A stretch of 64,000 nucleotides of DNA, taken from contig JAURUC010000001.1 in assembly GCA_030803735.1 (NCBI GenBank), forward strand, positions 1,993,501-2,057,500, given 5' to 3'. Source of the DNA: Actinopolyspora lacussalsi. Lineage in GTDB: Bacteria > Actinomycetota > Actinomycetes > Mycobacteriales > Pseudonocardiaceae. This document shows positions 17,908-25,108 of the stretch, piece after piece (position 1 is the first letter of the stretch; each line of letters begins with the position of its first letter). Under the pieces are notes generated by a model. The model made no database searches and was not told the DNA's origin. It worked only from the letters and a program-made list of their open reading frames with translations. The position numbers and the translations under genes are program-made.

Positions 17908-18087
17908 ATGAACGCGACACAGACCGGTTTGATCGCCGGGCTGATTCTCGGCGTAGCGGTTACCACTGGTGGTTTCACCGCCTTTCTGATCACGTTGGCG
18001 GTCGGTCTGATCGGCTTCGTGGTGGGCCGGTTCGTGGACGGCGACATGGAGTTCGGTGACCTGTTCGGACGGGGTAAGGACCGGTGA
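17908..18087 (+). CDS. DUF2273-like small membrane protein of the Asp23 operon
   Basis: Membrane peptide of 59 residues, ATG 17908 behind AGGAAGG. It has two hydrophobic stretches: TGLIAGLILGVAVTTGGFTA, then FLITLAVGLIGFVVGRF, ending with a charged tail DGDMEFGDLFGRGKDR. Size and layout match the small integral membrane proteins (DUF2273) that sit beside asp23 and amaP in Firmicutes. It probably acts as a small anchor or channel-like partner in the complex. Its stop overlaps the next Asp23-like gene (GTGA at 18084-18087). Confidence 0.8.
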   Translation: MNATQTGLIAGLILGVAVTTGGFTAFLITLAVGLIGFVVGRFVDGDMEFGDLFGRGKDR

Positions 18088-18494
18088 CCGGGACAGTGGG
18101 CACCGCCGAGAGCGCCGCGACGACACGTTCCGAGCACGGCGGTATCACCGAGCCGTCGGAGCGCGGTGGACTGCGGATCGACCGGGGAGTGCTGCGCAGA
18201 ATCGCCGAACACGCGGCGGACTCCGTGTCGAACTGTGTCCGGACGCGACGGCGCGTGGCGGGACTCGGTACGGGCGAGCACGGAGCGACGGCACGGTTGG
18301 CCGGTCCGGAACGACAGTTGCGGATACGTCTGGACCTCGCGCTGCGTTATCCGGCACCGATCGCCGAGACCGTGAGCGCCGTTCGCGAACGAGTGCGCAC
18401 CGAGCTGGAACGCATGGCGGACTGCCGGGTCGCCACGGTGGACGTCACGGTCACCGCGCTGGTGCCACACCCCACCGCCCCACGAGTGGAGTAG
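18084..18494 (+). CDS. Asp23/Gls24-like protein (second full copy)
   Basis: Protein of 136 residues, GTG 18084, translationally coupled to the small membrane protein. Asp23-type layout: LRIDRGVLRRIAEHAADSVS, then RVAGLGTGEHGATARL, RQLRIRLDLALRYPAPIAET, VSAVRERVRTELERMADC and RVATVDVTVTALVP. The N-terminal 30 residues are polar. It differs strongly from the 16536 copy, suggesting a hetero-oligomer rather than simple duplication. Function inferred from family and neighbours: cytoplasmic layer of a membrane-tethered envelope-stress complex. Confidence 0.8.
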   Translation: MTGTVGTAESAATTRSEHGGITEPSERGGLRIDRGVLRRIAEHAADSVSNCVRTRRRVAGLGTGEHGATARLAGPERQLRIRLDLALRYPAPIAETVSAVRERVRTELERMADCRVATVDVTVTALVPHPTAPRVE

Positions 18495-18522
18495 CCGCTC
18501 CCACTGGAAGGACTGCCGACCG

Positions 18523-19056
18523 ATGCGTGCGTTCGTTCGAATCCTCACCACGCTGTTGGGACTGCTGTTCCTGGCCGCTGGTCTGCTGCTGGTGATCGAA
18601 GCGGTACGAGCCGCCGTCTCTACCGGTGCGGATCCGCTGCTGGTGGGTCGTGCCACCATGCGAGACGAACTGGCCGGAGTCTCCTGGCGGGACACGCTGG
18701 TGCGAACGGGGGCGGCCGTCACCGCCGTGCTCGGCCTGCTGCTGATTTTCGTGGCCGCCCGGGCCGGTAGGGGAGACATCAGGCTGCACGACCCCGCGCC
18801 GGAGGTGGTGGTGGTCACCCGTCCTCGGTCACTCGCACGGCTGGTCGGCCACCGGGTTCGGGAGCAGGACGGGGTGGCAAGCGCGTCCGTGGTCGCGCGC
18901 CGCAAAGCGGTGCGGGTGAACGCGGTCAGCCAATTCACCGAGGTCGGTGACCTCGAACCCAGACTGCGGGAGACCGCTCGTGCCGCGACGGAGGAACTGC
19001 CGCTGGTCACGCCCCCGAAGGTCTCGGTCGCGGTCAAACCGGCGAAGCAGCGATGA
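18523..19056 (+). CDS. DUF6286 protein: two-helix membrane anchor with Asp23-like tail
   Basis: Protein of 177 residues from ATG 18523. Two transmembrane helices near residues 5-33 (TLLGLLFLAAGLLLVIEAV) and 62-86 (TGAAVTAVLGLLLIFVAA) flank an ~30-residue external loop (ADPLLVGRATMRDELAGVSW). The cytosolic tail (about 95-175) has VVVTRPRSLARLVGHRV, VASASVVARRKAVRVNAVS and VSVAVKPAK, with alternating helix and strand like Asp23. DUF6286 is found in actinobacteria next to Asp23 proteins. The likely role is a membrane dock for the cluster. It sits 24 bp before the AmaP-like gene. Confidence 0.82.
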   Translation: MRAFVRILTTLLGLLFLAAGLLLVIEAVRAAVSTGADPLLVGRATMRDELAGVSWRDTLVRTGAAVTAVLGLLLIFVAARAGRGDIRLHDPAPEVVVVTRPRSLARLVGHRVREQDGVASASVVARRKAVRVNAVSQFTEVGDLEPRLRETARAATEELPLVTPPKVSVAVKPAKQR

Positions 19057-19080
19057 TCACAAGGCTGTCGAGGAGCGATC

Positions 19081-19707
19081 ATGGCGGTTGAGCAGTCGAG
19101 CACACCGAGACACACCGAGCGGACCGCGAACCGGCTGGGACGCTCGCTGACCTTCGAGCGGACGATCGTTCACGTGGTCGGGACGCTGGCGGTACTGGCG
19201 GGTGCGCTGACACTGCTGGTGGGCTCGGGTGTCCTCGGGGTGTACCGGGCGGACCGCCCGGTACTGGACCCGCTGCTGGAGCGGTGGATCCGGGACAATC
19301 CCCGGTTGAGCCTCACGGCAGTGGCCGTGCTGGGCGTGCTGCTGGTGCTGCTGGGACTCTGGTGGCTGATCCACGCGTTGCGTCCGGAGAACCGCCCGGA
19401 CATCCACATCGGCGGCGGTACCGCGGGAACCACCTCGCTCACCGGGACGGCGTTCACGGACGCGGTGCGGACCGACGCGCGCGAGGTCAGCGGTGTGACC
19501 CGAGCACGGGTGCGTACCACCGGCACCGCCGAGAACCCCGGGCTGCGGATGGTGCTGTCGTTGCAGCACGGCACCGACGTCCGTCAGGTCTGGGAGGAAC
19601 TGGACGAGAAGGTGCTCTCCCGAGCCCGCGAGGCGCTCCGTGTCGAGACGCTGCCGACCGTTGTCCGGCTGAACCTGGACAGCTCACCGGCGCAACGCGT
19701 GCGGTGA
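19081..19707 (+). CDS. amaP: AmaP-like alkaline shock response membrane anchor
   Basis: Protein of 208 residues, ATG 19081. Two membrane helices (VVGTLAVLAGALTLLVGSGV and LTAVAVLGVLLVLLGLWWLI) are separated by an external loop of about 35 residues containing DPLLERWIRDNPRLS. The C-terminal cytosolic domain (RTDAREVSGVTRARVRTTG, LRMVLSLQHGTDVRQVWEEL, LPTVVRLNLDSS) is Asp23-like. This matches AmaP, which anchors Asp23 to the membrane in staphylococci. It is the last gene of the cluster. It is convergent with the EamA transporter, with only 13 bp between stops. Confidence 0.82.
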   Translation: MAVEQSSTPRHTERTANRLGRSLTFERTIVHVVGTLAVLAGALTLLVGSGVLGVYRADRPVLDPLLERWIRDNPRLSLTAVAVLGVLLVLLGLWWLIHALRPENRPDIHIGGGTAGTTSLTGTAFTDAVRTDAREVSGVTRARVRTTGTAENPGLRMVLSLQHGTDVRQVWEELDEKVLSRAREALRVETLPTVVRLNLDSSPAQRVR

Positions 19708-19720
19708 GCTGTCCCGGCGC

Positions 19721-20719
19721 TCAAGCTCGTCCACCACCGCGAGTCGCTCCGATCGAGGCGAGCACCACGCACAGCACCGCGAGCCACTGTCCCGCGCCGA
19801 GCGCCTCCCGCAGCACCACCAGCCCGGCCAGGGCTGCCACGGCGGGCTCCAGACTCATCAGCACCCCGAAGACTCGCGGCGGAATACGGCGCAGCGCCTC
19901 CAGCTCCAGTGAGTAGGGCACGACGGAGGACATAAGGGCGACCACCAGTCCCACGGCCAGCACGTGCGGATCGAGCAGTGCGGTGTTCGACTCGACCACC
20001 CCGAACGGGAGCACCAGCACAGCGCCGACCGCCATCCCGACGGCGAGCCCGCCTCCGCCCGTGGTGCGGTCACCGAGTTTGGCCCCCATCAGGATGTAGC
20101 CCGCCCAGAACACCGCCGCCAGCAGCGCGAAGGCGACCCCCAGCGGATCGAGTCCGCCCTCCACGCGGGAGAGCAGCAGGACGCCGGTGGCGGCGAGCAG
20201 CGCCCAGACCACGTCGAGCTTGCGACGGGAACCGAAAACCGCCACCGACAGCGGCCCCAGGAACTCGATGGTGACGGCGATACCCAGCGGAATCCGCTCG
20301 AAAGCGTGGTAAATGCTGGTGTTCATCCCGGCGAGCATCGCGCCGTATCCGGCGACGACGAAAAAGGTCCTGCGGTCCATCCGCAACGCGGGACGCCACA
20401 CCAGCAGCAGCACCAGCGCGGCGAAGGTGAGTCGGATCGCGCTCACGCCGAACGCACCGGCCATGGCGAACAGCTGCTTGGCGAAGGCGGCACCAACCTG
20501 CAGACTGATCATGCCGGTGACCACGAGCACGGGAGGTGGCACGGCCCCGAAAGCACGGGTGGCCAGCGCGCCGAACCGCCCGTCGGGATGCCGCCCGGCT
20601 GACGATGCCTCGTCCAGTTGTGCCACGGTCGCGTTCCATTCCTGTCCGAATCGATGCTGCACGGGTCGACGACGTTCGCCACCACCGGTGTCCGCGCGGG
20701 TGCCCGTCTCGCGGGACAC
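19721..20719 (-). CDS. EamA family (RhtA-like) drug/metabolite exporter
   Basis: Inner-membrane transporter of 332 residues with ten predicted helices in two EamA repeats after a ~50-residue polar N-terminus. Characteristic stretches: GMISLQVGAAFAKQLFAMAG, AIRLTFAALVLLLVWRP, MNTSIYHAFERIPLGIAVTI, EFLGPLSVAVFGSR, MGAKLGDRTTGGGGLA, SSVVPYSLELEALRRIPP and GVLMSLEPAVAALAGLVVL. Sub-type resembles RhtA threonine/homoserine exporters; the real substrate is unknown. GTG 20719 has GGAG seven bases upstream. That ribosome site lies only about 30 bp from the tnpB stop, so the IS607 element sits right against this gene's leader. Confidence 0.88.
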   Translation of the reverse strand: MSRETGTRADTGGGERRRPVQHRFGQEWNATVAQLDEASSAGRHPDGRFGALATRAFGAVPPPVLVVTGMISLQVGAAFAKQLFAMAGAFGVSAIRLTFAALVLLLVWRPALRMDRRTFFVVAGYGAMLAGMNTSIYHAFERIPLGIAVTIEFLGPLSVAVFGSRRKLDVVWALLAATGVLLLSRVEGGLDPLGVAFALLAAVFWAGYILMGAKLGDRTTGGGGLAVGMAVGAVLVLPFGVVESNTALLDPHVLAVGLVVALMSSVVPYSLELEALRRIPPRVFGVLMSLEPAVAALAGLVVLREALGAGQWLAVLCVVLASIGATRGGGRA

Positions 20720-20737
20720 GGGGAACTCCGTTCGGAA

Positions 20738-20880
20738 AACGTGTAAGAACGTTCACCGAGTCAACGCGTTGCCGCGCTGACGTTGACCCGCGTGGGCCTT
20801 CCCGTGGCGATACCCATTGCCACCGAGGGTGGGCTTAAGCGGGTTTCCAGCGGGCTCGTTTAGCCTCACGGCGCAACTCG
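20738..20880 (-). ncRNA. Candidate omega-RNA (reRNA) at the tnpB 3' end
   Basis: TnpB guide RNAs overlap the 3' end of tnpB and run across the element's right end. On the tnpB strand this region has a stem GTCAACG/CGTTGAC (20760-20766 with 20781-20787, 14-nt loop) just before the presumed right end. The last ~40 codons of tnpB encode a low-complexity tail, as expected when the DNA is kept for RNA structure. The guide would be read from the flanking EamA leader. Boundaries are inferred, not seen. Confidence 0.35.
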
Positions 20881-22105
20881 CCGAAGAGGTGTCGTGCTCA
20901 ACAAGAGCAGCGAGGTTACGCGCTGCGTTGAGGTCCCGGTCGAGGACCAGGCCGCAATGTTCGCAGCGGTAGACCCGTTCGGACAGGCGCAGTTTGGCTT
21001 TCACCGCGCCGCAGTCGTTGCAGGTCTTCGAGCTGGGGTGCCACCTGGACGCGACGTGGGTGTGCACGCCGGACCAGGCTGCCTTGTACTCGATCTGACG
21101 CCGGAACTCGCCCATGCCGACCCCGGCAACGTGCCGGGACAAGCGCCGGTTGGACATCATTCCTGTGACGTTGAGGTCTTCCAGCACGATCGCACCGTGC
21201 TCGCGCACGAATCGGCTGGAGAGCTTGTGCAGCCCGTCTCGGCGGGCGTTCGCGACGAACGCGTGCAGCTTGGTGATGCGGGCTTGCGTTGCACGCCACC
21301 GGTTCGACGGCTTCTGCCGAGTGCGCCGATCCGGACCGGTGCGGCGGGACGCCTGGCGTTGCAGCCTGCGTAGTTCTTTCTGCGCGGCTTCGAGGTGGCG
21401 TGGGTTCGGCACAACCTCGCCGGTCGACAGCACCGCGAGGGACTTGATGCCCAGGTCGACACCCACGGCGCTGTCCGGGTCGGCGGGTGGAGGATCGTTG
21501 CGCTGGATTTTCACTGAGAACGACACGAACCACCGGCCGCCCCGGAAGCTCACCGTGGCGGACCGGATCGTCGCGGACCCGCGCTCCACGTGCCGGGCGA
21601 GTGTGCGGGTGGACTCGTGGGTGCGCACCGTACCGATACGCGGCAGCGTCACATGCCGACGGTCCGAATCGGCGAGACCGAACGAGCCGGTGGTGAACCG
21701 ACACGACCAAGTGTGGCGCTTGCCCTTGAACCGGGGGAACCCCACCGTTTTCCCGGCGCGCTTGCCGGTGCGGGACTGATGCCAGTTACCCAGCGCGTCA
21801 GCCAGATTGGCCAGCCCGGTGGCGTAGGCTTCCTTGGAGTTCTCGCCCCACCACGGGGCCACCTCGTCCTTGGCCGCGTTCCAGTCTCTGCGCAGCGAGC
21901 ACGCCGACCACGAGATCGACGGCGTCAGCTCCTCGGCCGGGATGCCGTAGGACGCTTCGGCCTTGCGCTGGTCCATGACCGCTTTCACGCGGGCGAGCCC
22001 CCAGTTGTAGGCGAATCGCTGAGCACCGCAGTGCGACCGCAGCTGGTCTTCCTGCTGTGAGTCCGGGTCGAGCGCAAACCGGTACGCCTGGATCACCTCG
22101 GTCAC
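20753..22105 (-). CDS. tnpB: TnpB, RNA-guided transposon nuclease (OrfB/RuvC-like)
   Basis: Protein of 450 residues, GTG 22105, coupled to tnpA by a GTGA overlap. N-terminal OrfB helix-turn-helix-like segment: YRFALDPDSQQEDQLRSHCG and RFAYNWGLARVKAV. The RuvC nuclease core is intact: Asp217 in VGVDLGIKSLAVL, Glu309 in AIVLEDLNVTGM, and the DRD motif 389-391 in LVLDRDLNAARN. The zinc ribbon Cys362/365 and Cys381/384 (TCNDCG and YRCEHCG) is complete. TnpB proteins cut DNA next to a short TAM under guidance of an RNA from the element's right end and help retain the transposon. Relatives are ancestors of Cas12. Confidence 0.93.
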   Translation of the reverse strand: MTEVIQAYRFALDPDSQQEDQLRSHCGAQRFAYNWGLARVKAVMDQRKAEASYGIPAEELTPSISWSACSLRRDWNAAKDEVAPWWGENSKEAYATGLANLADALGNWHQSRTGKRAGKTVGFPRFKGKRHTWSCRFTTGSFGLADSDRRHVTLPRIGTVRTHESTRTLARHVERGSATIRSATVSFRGGRWFVSFSVKIQRNDPPPADPDSAVGVDLGIKSLAVLSTGEVVPNPRHLEAAQKELRRLQRQASRRTGPDRRTRQKPSNRWRATQARITKLHAFVANARRDGLHKLSSRFVREHGAIVLEDLNVTGMMSNRRLSRHVAGVGMGEFRRQIEYKAAWSGVHTHVASRWHPSSKTCNDCGAVKAKLRLSERVYRCEHCGLVLDRDLNAARNLAALVEHDTSSASCAVRLNEPAGNPLKPTLGGNGYRHGKAHAGQRQRGNALTR

Positions 22106-22674
22106 GATCGCGGCTCCGCAGCGCACGCGGCAAGACCGTTCTGAGCGCGTTTCTTCGCCGACCGGCGCCCGTACAACCGGGCGCACATCGAGGTCAATAC
22201 CTCGGTGATGTCGCGCACCACATCCTCGGCGACCTCTTCGTTGTTGAGCACGACAATGGTGCGCCCGGTCGCGGACAGTGCGGCTTCCAGGTGCTCGACG
22301 CCGAATCGGGCCAACCGATCGCGGTGCTCGACCACGATGCAGGAGACCTCGGCGTCGGCGAGGAGTTTCGCGAGCTTGGCGCGACCGCCGTTCATGCCGG
22401 ACCCGACCTCGGTGATGGTCGCGTTCAGGGTGATGCCGCGCTTGCTGCATTCTTCCGCGACACGGCCAGCCTGCCGATGCAGGTCGTCTTTCTGGTCGGC
22501 GCTGGACACGCGGCAGTACGCGACGGTACGGCCAGTCGATTCCTTCGGCGGCTCGACCAGGATCGTGCCGGTAGGAAGCTGACGAGCGGCAACCGGCAGA
22601 GTGCCCGCGTGGAACCAGTTCAGCGCGGTTCGATACGAGACACCCTGCTCGCGCGCCCACTCCTTCAGCTTCAT
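22102..22674 (-). CDS. tnpA: TnpA, IS607-type serine recombinase
   Basis: Transposase of 190 residues, ATG 22674. A MerR-like DNA-binding helix-turn-helix (LKEWAREQGVSYRTALNWF) precedes the resolvase domain, the domain order that distinguishes IS607 from other serine recombinases. The catalytic serine lies in VAYCRVSSADQKDDL (Ser57/58), and the conserved arginines lie in VEHRDRLARFGVEHLE. VGSGMNGGRAKLAKLL is the family's signature loop. It catalyses excision and insertion through a circular intermediate with little target specificity. The C-terminal Lys/Arg-rich end overlaps the tnpB start. Confidence 0.93.
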   Translation of the reverse strand: MKLKEWAREQGVSYRTALNWFHAGTLPVAARQLPTGTILVEPPKESTGRTVAYCRVSSADQKDDLHRQAGRVAEECSKRGITLNATITEVGSGMNGGRAKLAKLLADAEVSCIVVEHRDRLARFGVEHLEAALSATGRTIVVLNNEEVAEDVVRDITEVLTSMCARLYGRRSAKKRAQNGLAACAAEPRS

Positions 22675-22705
22675 GCGTACAGTTTAGCACACATTGACGC
22701 GGATC

Positions 22706-22980
22706 TACTCATAACCTGGAACAGCGGAATACCCCGTTCCGCCTCGGTGGTGCTGTCCCGCTGCCGGGAAGTAAGAAGCGCCACGAGCGGTGGGGCCGTC
22801 GGTACTGCCGGAGGACCGGCCGGACGGCAGACTACTGCAACACCGCCTTACCGGTACCACCGACATGACCGCCGCGACCGTTCACCCGCTTCTCACACCG
22901 ACCGTGCGATGATTCCCGGAGTGCACAGGGGAGGGAAGGCGCCCGTCCGAGTCAGCACACCGCGCCGAGAAGGAGTTCAC
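22706..22980. other. Intergenic, nothing recognised except the ribosome site of the TAP-like gene
   Basis: This stretch lies between the IS607 left end and the lipoprotein gene. It has no coherent reading frame. GAAGGAG at 22969-22975 is the ribosome site for GTG 22981. Part of it could be displaced promoter sequence of the gene to the right. Confidence 0.4.
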
Positions 22981-24528
22981 GTGCCGCGCGTCATCGGCAG
23001 AGTCGGTGTCATCCTGCTGCTTCTGGTGCTCACGGCGTGTTCCGCGGGACCGTCCGACCGTCCGGCCGTGGCCTATCGGGACGACGGGAACTCCGGTGCG
23101 CGAACCCCGCGGAACTCCGAGCCACGAACCGTGCCGCCGCTGGGGCCGTCGAGCCACAACGCGCTGGACTGGTCGGACTGCACCGCCGCTACCAAAAGTG
23201 AGCTGGATTCGAGCCACTCCCCCGGAGACATGCGGTTCTCGTGCGCGAACCTGCTGACCAACACCGATCCCCCCGGGGCCGTGCGCGGTGGCACCACGCG
23301 GATCGCGCTGCTGACCGCCGGGTCCGGTGATGTCCCACTGGTGGTGGTCAACGACATCCGCGGCGCACCGGGAACAACCTTCGCCGCGCGCCTCGCCACG
23401 CGGCTGCCCGATCGGATGCTGCGCGAGTTCAGGATCATCGGAATGGACCGCCGGGGCACCGGGGATTCCGATCCGGCGAACTGCGTGCCCGAACGGGAAC
23501 GCGAGGCCATCACCCGGTTCGACTCGCGAGCGACCGATGACACGGCGTTGGACAGGTTGTTGGAATCGGTGCGTACGGCCAGCCAGAAGTGCCTGTTGGA
23601 ACTGGAGCGACGAGCCCAGACCTACGACACGCGCCACGCTTCGAACGACCTGGAGGAACTGCGGCTGCAACTCGGCGTTCCCCGGCTGCACGCCATCGGA
23701 CGTGGCGAGGGCTCGCGCGTGTTGAGCGTCTACGCGCGTGACCGTCCGAGCAACGTGGGCAGGATGGTCTTCGACGGTGCCCCGGATCCGGCGCTGAAAA
23801 CCCTGGCGCAACTGAAACGGCGCGCCGACGGCGCCGAGCGGACCTTCGACGTGTTCGCCGCGAGGTGCCGCGACTCCGAGGAGTGCGCGCTGGGGGACTC
23901 GCCGAGGCAACGGCTGGACTCGCTCATCGAACGCACCCGCGGACAGGCCCTTCCGACGGACGGAGCGCCGCTCACCTCGGGAGAACTGACCAGAGCGGTG
24001 CTGCACGGTCTGGGGAACCGGGACGACTGGCCCCGGTTGACGCGGGCCATCGCGGCGGCCGAGGACGGCGACGGCAGCGCGCTGGCGGGCTTCGTCCGGG
24101 ACTCCGAGGTCGGGGCCGACCGGCTGGGACAGCGCATGGTGACACGCTGCAACGACACGATGTCACGGCTCCCGCCGGAGCGAGCGCGCGACATCGCCGA
24201 GGAATGGGTCGACAGCAGACCACTGTTCGGCGGCGTGTTCGCACAACGACTGATCAGGTGCTCGACATGGCCCAGACCGCAACAGGCGATGCCTTCGCCA
24301 GGCAACGGCCGACTGCCGCGCATACCGGTGATAGCCACCGAGAACGATCCCCTGACCCCCGCGACCGGCAGTGAGAACATGGCCGCCACGCTGCCCAACG
24401 GCAGCAAGGTGAGCTGGCTGGGAAGCGGGCACGGTGCGCTGGGGCGGTCCGACTGCGTCACGGAACTCGTCAGCGGATTCCTGGTCGAGGGCGAGGTTCC
24501 GCCCCGCGACGCGGCCTGTCCGGCGTGA
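22981..24528 (+). CDS. TAP-family (tripeptidyl aminopeptidase-like) lipoprotein lacking the nucleophile Ser
   Basis: Exported alpha/beta hydrolase-fold lipoprotein of 515 residues. The signal peptide ends in the lipobox LTAC (LLLLVLTAC), so Cys should be lipidated. Overall layout matches the mycobacterial/Streptomyces TAP-like proteases: DWSDC, FSCANLLTN, FRIIGMDRRGTGDS, SNDLEELRLQLGV, VFDGAPDP, a Cys-rich lid, and the TAP C-terminal domain. The charge-relay Asp (ATENDPLTPATGS) and His (LGSGHGALG) are present. The nucleophile elbow, normally GxSxG, reads IGRGEGSRVL: Gly242 replaces Ser. The oxyanion loop is also altered (NDIRGAPG instead of a GGPG type). It is probably inactive, or acts as a binding protein. 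It occupies the Rv2672-equivalent position, from memory. Confidence 0.85.
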   Translation: MPRVIGRVGVILLLLVLTACSAGPSDRPAVAYRDDGNSGARTPRNSEPRTVPPLGPSSHNALDWSDCTAATKSELDSSHSPGDMRFSCANLLTNTDPPGAVRGGTTRIALLTAGSGDVPLVVVNDIRGAPGTTFAARLATRLPDRMLREFRIIGMDRRGTGDSDPANCVPEREREAITRFDSRATDDTALDRLLESVRTASQKCLLELERRAQTYDTRHASNDLEELRLQLGVPRLHAIGRGEGSRVLSVYARDRPSNVGRMVFDGAPDPALKTLAQLKRRADGAERTFDVFAARCRDSEECALGDSPRQRLDSLIERTRGQALPTDGAPLTSGELTRAVLHGLGNRDDWPRLTRAIAAAEDGDGSALAGFVRDSEVGADRLGQRMVTRCNDTMSRLPPERARDIAEEWVDSRPLFGGVFAQRLIRCSTWPRPQQAMPSPGNGRLPRIPVIATENDPLTPATGSENMAATLPNGSKVSWLGSGHGALGRSDCVTELVSGFLVEGEVPPRDAACPA

Positions 24529-24584
24529 TGCCGCGCCCGGGGAGCGGAATCCCCCGCGGATTCGCTCGCGGTGCCCTCGCGAAC

Positions 24585-24626
24585 AAGGCCCGACGTGGCG
24601 TATCCGACCACTCGACGTCGGGCCTT
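24585..24626. terminator. Strong 12-bp hairpin terminator after the TAP-like gene
   Basis: AAGGCCCGACGT (24585-24596) and ACGTCGGGCCTT (24615-24626) are perfect inverted repeats with an 18-nt loop. Position 57 bp after the TAP-like stop, and symmetric A/T flanks, suggest a bidirectional terminator that also protects the minus-strand Cys-rich peptide unit from read-through. Confidence 0.75.
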
Positions 24627-24671
24627 CCCGTAGCCAGGGCGGACGGCGGGGCTCAGTTCCGCGAGCACATG

Positions 24672-24696
24672 CGGAACCCGGGTCCGCGGGGTCCCG
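24672..24696 (-). terminator. Terminator hairpin directly after the Cys-rich peptide stop
   Basis: In the minus-strand transcript CGGGACCC pairs with GGGUUCCG (8 bp including one G-U), loop nine bases. The stem begins at the base after the stop codon (24697). On the plus strand the same stem has a mismatch, so it is built for the minus-strand transcript. This supports the small gene being a real, separately ended unit. Confidence 0.55.
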
Positions 24697-24801
24697 TCAG
24701 CAGCTGCTGCAGCACCCGCAGGAGGGACCACTGCAACTGGCGCAGCAGCTGCACCCACCGAACTGTGTTTCCGTCGCGGTCTGTGCCACGGCTTGCTCCA
24801 T
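24697..24801 (-). CDS. 34-residue cysteine-rich peptide (possible RiPP precursor or metal-binding peptide)
   Basis: A 34-residue gene from ATG 24801, six bases after an ideal AGGAGG. The N-terminal half is leader-like, free of Cys (MEQAVAQTATETQFGG). The C-terminal 18 residues hold eight cysteines (positions 17, 19, 20, 23, 28, 30, 31, 34) with Ser, Gly, one Ala and one Pro: CSCCASC, SGPSC, GCCSSC. A terminator hairpin starts right after the stop. A two-part leader/core layout is typical of ribosomally made, modified peptides, but no modification enzyme is encoded nearby. A metallothionein-like or thiol-redox peptide is an alternative. No family recognised. Confidence 0.7.
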   Translation of the reverse strand: MEQAVAQTATETQFGGCSCCASCSGPSCGCCSSC

Positions 24802-25108
24802 GACGGCCTCCTGATCGCAGGAATATCGACACGTCGATGCTGCCCCGCCGTCCGCGCCACGGATACCGCTGGACGGGCGACACCCGCGATCGAAAACCAT
24901 TTCCGGTTCGGTACCGGCGCTTCGTCGGTGTCCGCCCCGGCCGCGATCAGCCGCGCCCTACTCGACCAGCCGCGGGAGGTTCCGCCCGGACCGGAACGAG
25001 GGAACCGCTCGAACGAAGCCCCACCAGCCGCTTTCCGAACCGATCAGGTGGCTCCGGTGAACGTTCGATACGGGCGCGTGGAAGGGCACGGAGGGTTACC
25101 GTGGAAAC
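24802..25108. promoter_or_regulatory. Divergent leader of the Cys-rich peptide with ATCGAC-AC-GTCGAT dyad
   Basis: No gene seen. A perfect 6+2+6 dyad ATCGACacGTCGAT lies at 24825-24838, about 25 bp upstream of the peptide's start and next to the AT-richer motif cgatattcc (minus strand). It could be an operator or part of the promoter. The right part holds the weak leader of the 25109 membrane protein. Confidence 0.35.

Larger units (their letters stand above)
20738..22705 (-). mobile_element. IS607-family insertion element (tnpA + tnpB), ends approximate
   Basis: Two-gene transposable element with a serine-recombinase tnpA and an RNA-guided nuclease-like tnpB that overlap by 4 bp (22102-22105), the standard IS607 order. 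IS607 elements lack terminal inverted repeats, so the ends are estimates. The left end is near 22680-22705, where the GC-poor stretch gtttagcacacattg precedes tnpA. The right end is shortly after the tnpB stop (before about 20735, where the EamA ribosome site begins). Both reading frames look undamaged. Confidence 0.88.

Noticed and set aside
20753..22690. Reading tnpB as one 645-residue protein starting at 22690
   Set aside because: The extra N-terminal ~195 residues are the tnpA gene in another frame. GTG 22105 overlapping the tnpA stop gives a normal TnpB.
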